DNA from: Desulfuromonadaceae bacterium
GTDB lineage: Bacteria > Desulfobacterota > Desulfuromonadia > Desulfuromonadales > Desulfuromonadaceae
Direction of reading: 5' to 3'
Assembly: GCA_016936455.1 (NCBI GenBank)
Contig: JAFGXV010000039.1
Span: forward strand, 1 to 64,000
DNA length: 64,000 bases
Part shown: piece after piece, positions 62,950 to 64,000 of the stretch
Layout: every line of letters starts with the position of its first letter
How positions within the stretch are numbered: position 1 is the first letter of the stretch
Made by a program: the position numbers and the translations under genes
Notes under the pieces: generated by a model
Database searches by the model: none
What the model was told of the DNA's origin: nothing
The model's input: the letters and a program-made list of their open reading frames with translations, nothing else

Positions 62950-64000
62950 ATGAAACAGACCGGTACTGGGGCGATTTCTCTGACGGGGCACTGTTTCTGG
63001 GTCGGTGCCTACGATCCGCAATTGCGCATCTTTGATGAACTGTATCCGACTGAAAGCGGGACGACCTATAATGCCTATCTGATTCGTGGTGAGCAGAAAA
63101 CGGTCTTGGTCGACAGTGCTGAAGAGCGCTGCTTCGATGAGTTTTTCTCCAGACTGAGCGCCTGCTGTTCCGTGGACGAGATTAATGTGATCGTGACCAA
63201 CCATACGGAGCACGATCATTCCGGTTCCATCGGTCGCCTGCTGGAAATGAATCCCGGCATCGAAGTCTGGGGATCGCCTACGGCGATGCGTTTTTTGCGC
63301 GAGCAGCTCAATCGTGATTTCAATGCCCATGCGGTCAAAGACGGAGAACGTCTCGACCTGGGCGGCCGTACGCTGCGGTTTATTCTGGCTCCCTTCCTGC
63401 ACTGGCCGGACACCCTCTTTACCTGGGTTGAGGAAGAAGGGCTGCTGATTTCCGGGGATGCCTTTGGTGCCCATTTCTGCCCGCCGGCGGGTCGGATTTT
63501 CGATGACGAGGTTGGTGCGTTTTACAGCGACTTCAAGCTCTATTTCGATACCATCGTTCGTCCCTTCAAGAGCTTTGTTCAGAAAGCCCTGAAAAAGGTG
63601 GAGGGGCTGCCTGTCCGCATGATCTGCCCGTCCCATGGTCCGGTCCGCAGGACGGCTGTCGCCGAATCGCTTGCGGCCTACAAGGGTTGGTCGCAGCAGC
63701 AATGCCTGGAAAAAAGAGAAATTGTTTTGCTGGAACATTCACCCCATGGCACGACACGGGCGATGGGGGATCGTGTGGTGCGGCAGCTGGAGGCGGCAGG
63801 TTATGCGGTGCAACGCTTTGCCGCAGTGACGTTGGAAGAGGAAGCTTTTCAGTCCGCTCTTGAGTGTGCTGATGGACTGATTGTCGGCGCCGCAACCATC
63901 AACCGTGATGCCGGTCCGCCGGTGTGGCGGGCACTGACCCATTTGTCCACGGTGACACCAAAAAACCGGCTGGCGATTGTCTATGGGGCCTATGGCTGGA
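62950..64000 (+). CDS. fprA: Flavodiiron protein (A-type flavoprotein), cut by the window edge
   Basis: The N-terminal about 350 aa are in the window and no stop codon is reached, so the gene is absent from the ORF track. The metallo-beta-lactamase-like di-iron domain has NHTEHDHSGS (HXEXDH), APFLHWPDTLF, SGDAFGAH and CPSHGP, giving all iron ligands. A flavodoxin domain begins near EIVLLEHSPHGTT. Such proteins reduce O2 to water or NO to N2O. It starts at ATG 62950, 3 bp after the bd-like gene, with AAGGAG ahead. With the bd-like subunits it probably forms an oxygen-defence operon. Confidence 0.9.
   Translation, partial: MKQTGTGAISLTGHCFWVGAYDPQLRIFDELYPTESGTTYNAYLIRGEQKTVLVDSAEERCFDEFFSRLSACCSVDEINVIVTNHTEHDHSGSIGRLLEMNPGIEVWGSPTAMRFLREQLNRDFNAHAVKDGERLDLGGRTLRFILAPFLHWPDTLFTWVEEEGLLISGDAFGAHFCPPAGRIFDDEVGAFYSDFKLYFDTIVRPFKSFVQKALKKVEGLPVRMICPSHGPVRRTAVAESLAAYKGWSQQQCLEKREIVLLEHSPHGTTRAMGDRVVRQLEAAGYAVQRFAAVTLEEEAFQSALECADGLIVGAATINRDAGPPVWRALTHLSTVTPKNRLAIVYGAYGW

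Overview
The window reads as a chromosomal segment of a GC-rich anaerobic or microaerophilic deltaproteobacterium of the Desulfuromonadales (Desulfuromonadia) type. This is inferred from gene content and protein character rather than from a marker search: a ferredoxin-linked 2-oxoacid oxidoreductase, a TRAP transporter with a TatT subunit, a cytochrome bd-like complex carrying c hemes, a flavodiiron protein, and the rimP-nusA-infB-rbfA-nrnA-truB-rpsO-pnp cluster. No rRNA, tRNA, insertion sequence or prophage gene was recognised.

Layout. 1-1.7 kb: the leader-distal end of a type I-C-like CRISPR array (25 intact repeats, one decayed terminal repeat, 25 spacers); leader and cas genes lie off the left edge or elsewhere. 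1.8-4.5 kb: a reverse-strand arsenate detoxification operon, arsR - GAPDH - arsJ, with a promoter whose -10 box sits exactly between the arms of an inverted repeat. 4.5-6.1 kb: a gene-poor stretch, then two paralogous tiny membrane proteins and a degenerate receiver-like protein behind a sigma-54-like element. 6.2-10.3 kb: a translationally coupled envelope operon (lipoprotein alpha/beta hydrolase, exported erythromycin-esterase-family protein, double retropepsin plus PDZ protein). 10.3-13.8 kb: Hsp20, a methyltransferase, and umuD-umuC followed directly by a YdjM-like membrane protein. 13.9-17.7 kb: TRAP transporter TatT-DctP-DctQ-DctM. 17.7-30 kb: AEC transporter, two aminotransferases, queA-tgt-yajC-secD-secF, recJ and a TPR protein. 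30.3-35.5 kb: TPR lipoprotein, LolB-like lipoprotein, peptide-binding protein and one DppB-type permease. 35.6-39.6 kb: a lone FlgC-like rod protein, M48 protease, PP2C-like phosphatase, glycosyltransferase. 39.9-42.6 kb: four-subunit 2-oxoacid:ferredoxin oxidoreductase. 42.7-46.4 kb: holC, rsmE, trmJ-like, a small hypothetical gene and rlmD-like. 46.5-58.1 kb: the rimP to pnp translation and RNA-decay operon, then an M16 protease. 58.2-64 kb: dut, DUF493, YciO/Sua5, a Cys-tailed hypothetical protein, the bd-like oxidase pair, and a flavodiiron protein cut by the right edge.

How the genes fit together. Several blocks point to stress tolerance: arsenate is trapped as 1-arseno-3-phosphoglycerate and exported, oxygen is probably reduced by the bd-like complex and the flavodiiron protein, DNA damage is bypassed by UmuD'2C, and phage are met by CRISPR. 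The most unusual protein-level signal is in the bd-like pair. The heme and oxygen-site residues seem to be divided between two CydA-like subunits, and the first subunit carries three CXXCH sites, two of them in a tandemly duplicated domain. The most unusual nucleic-acid signal is a folded element ending in nine T between rpsO and pnp.
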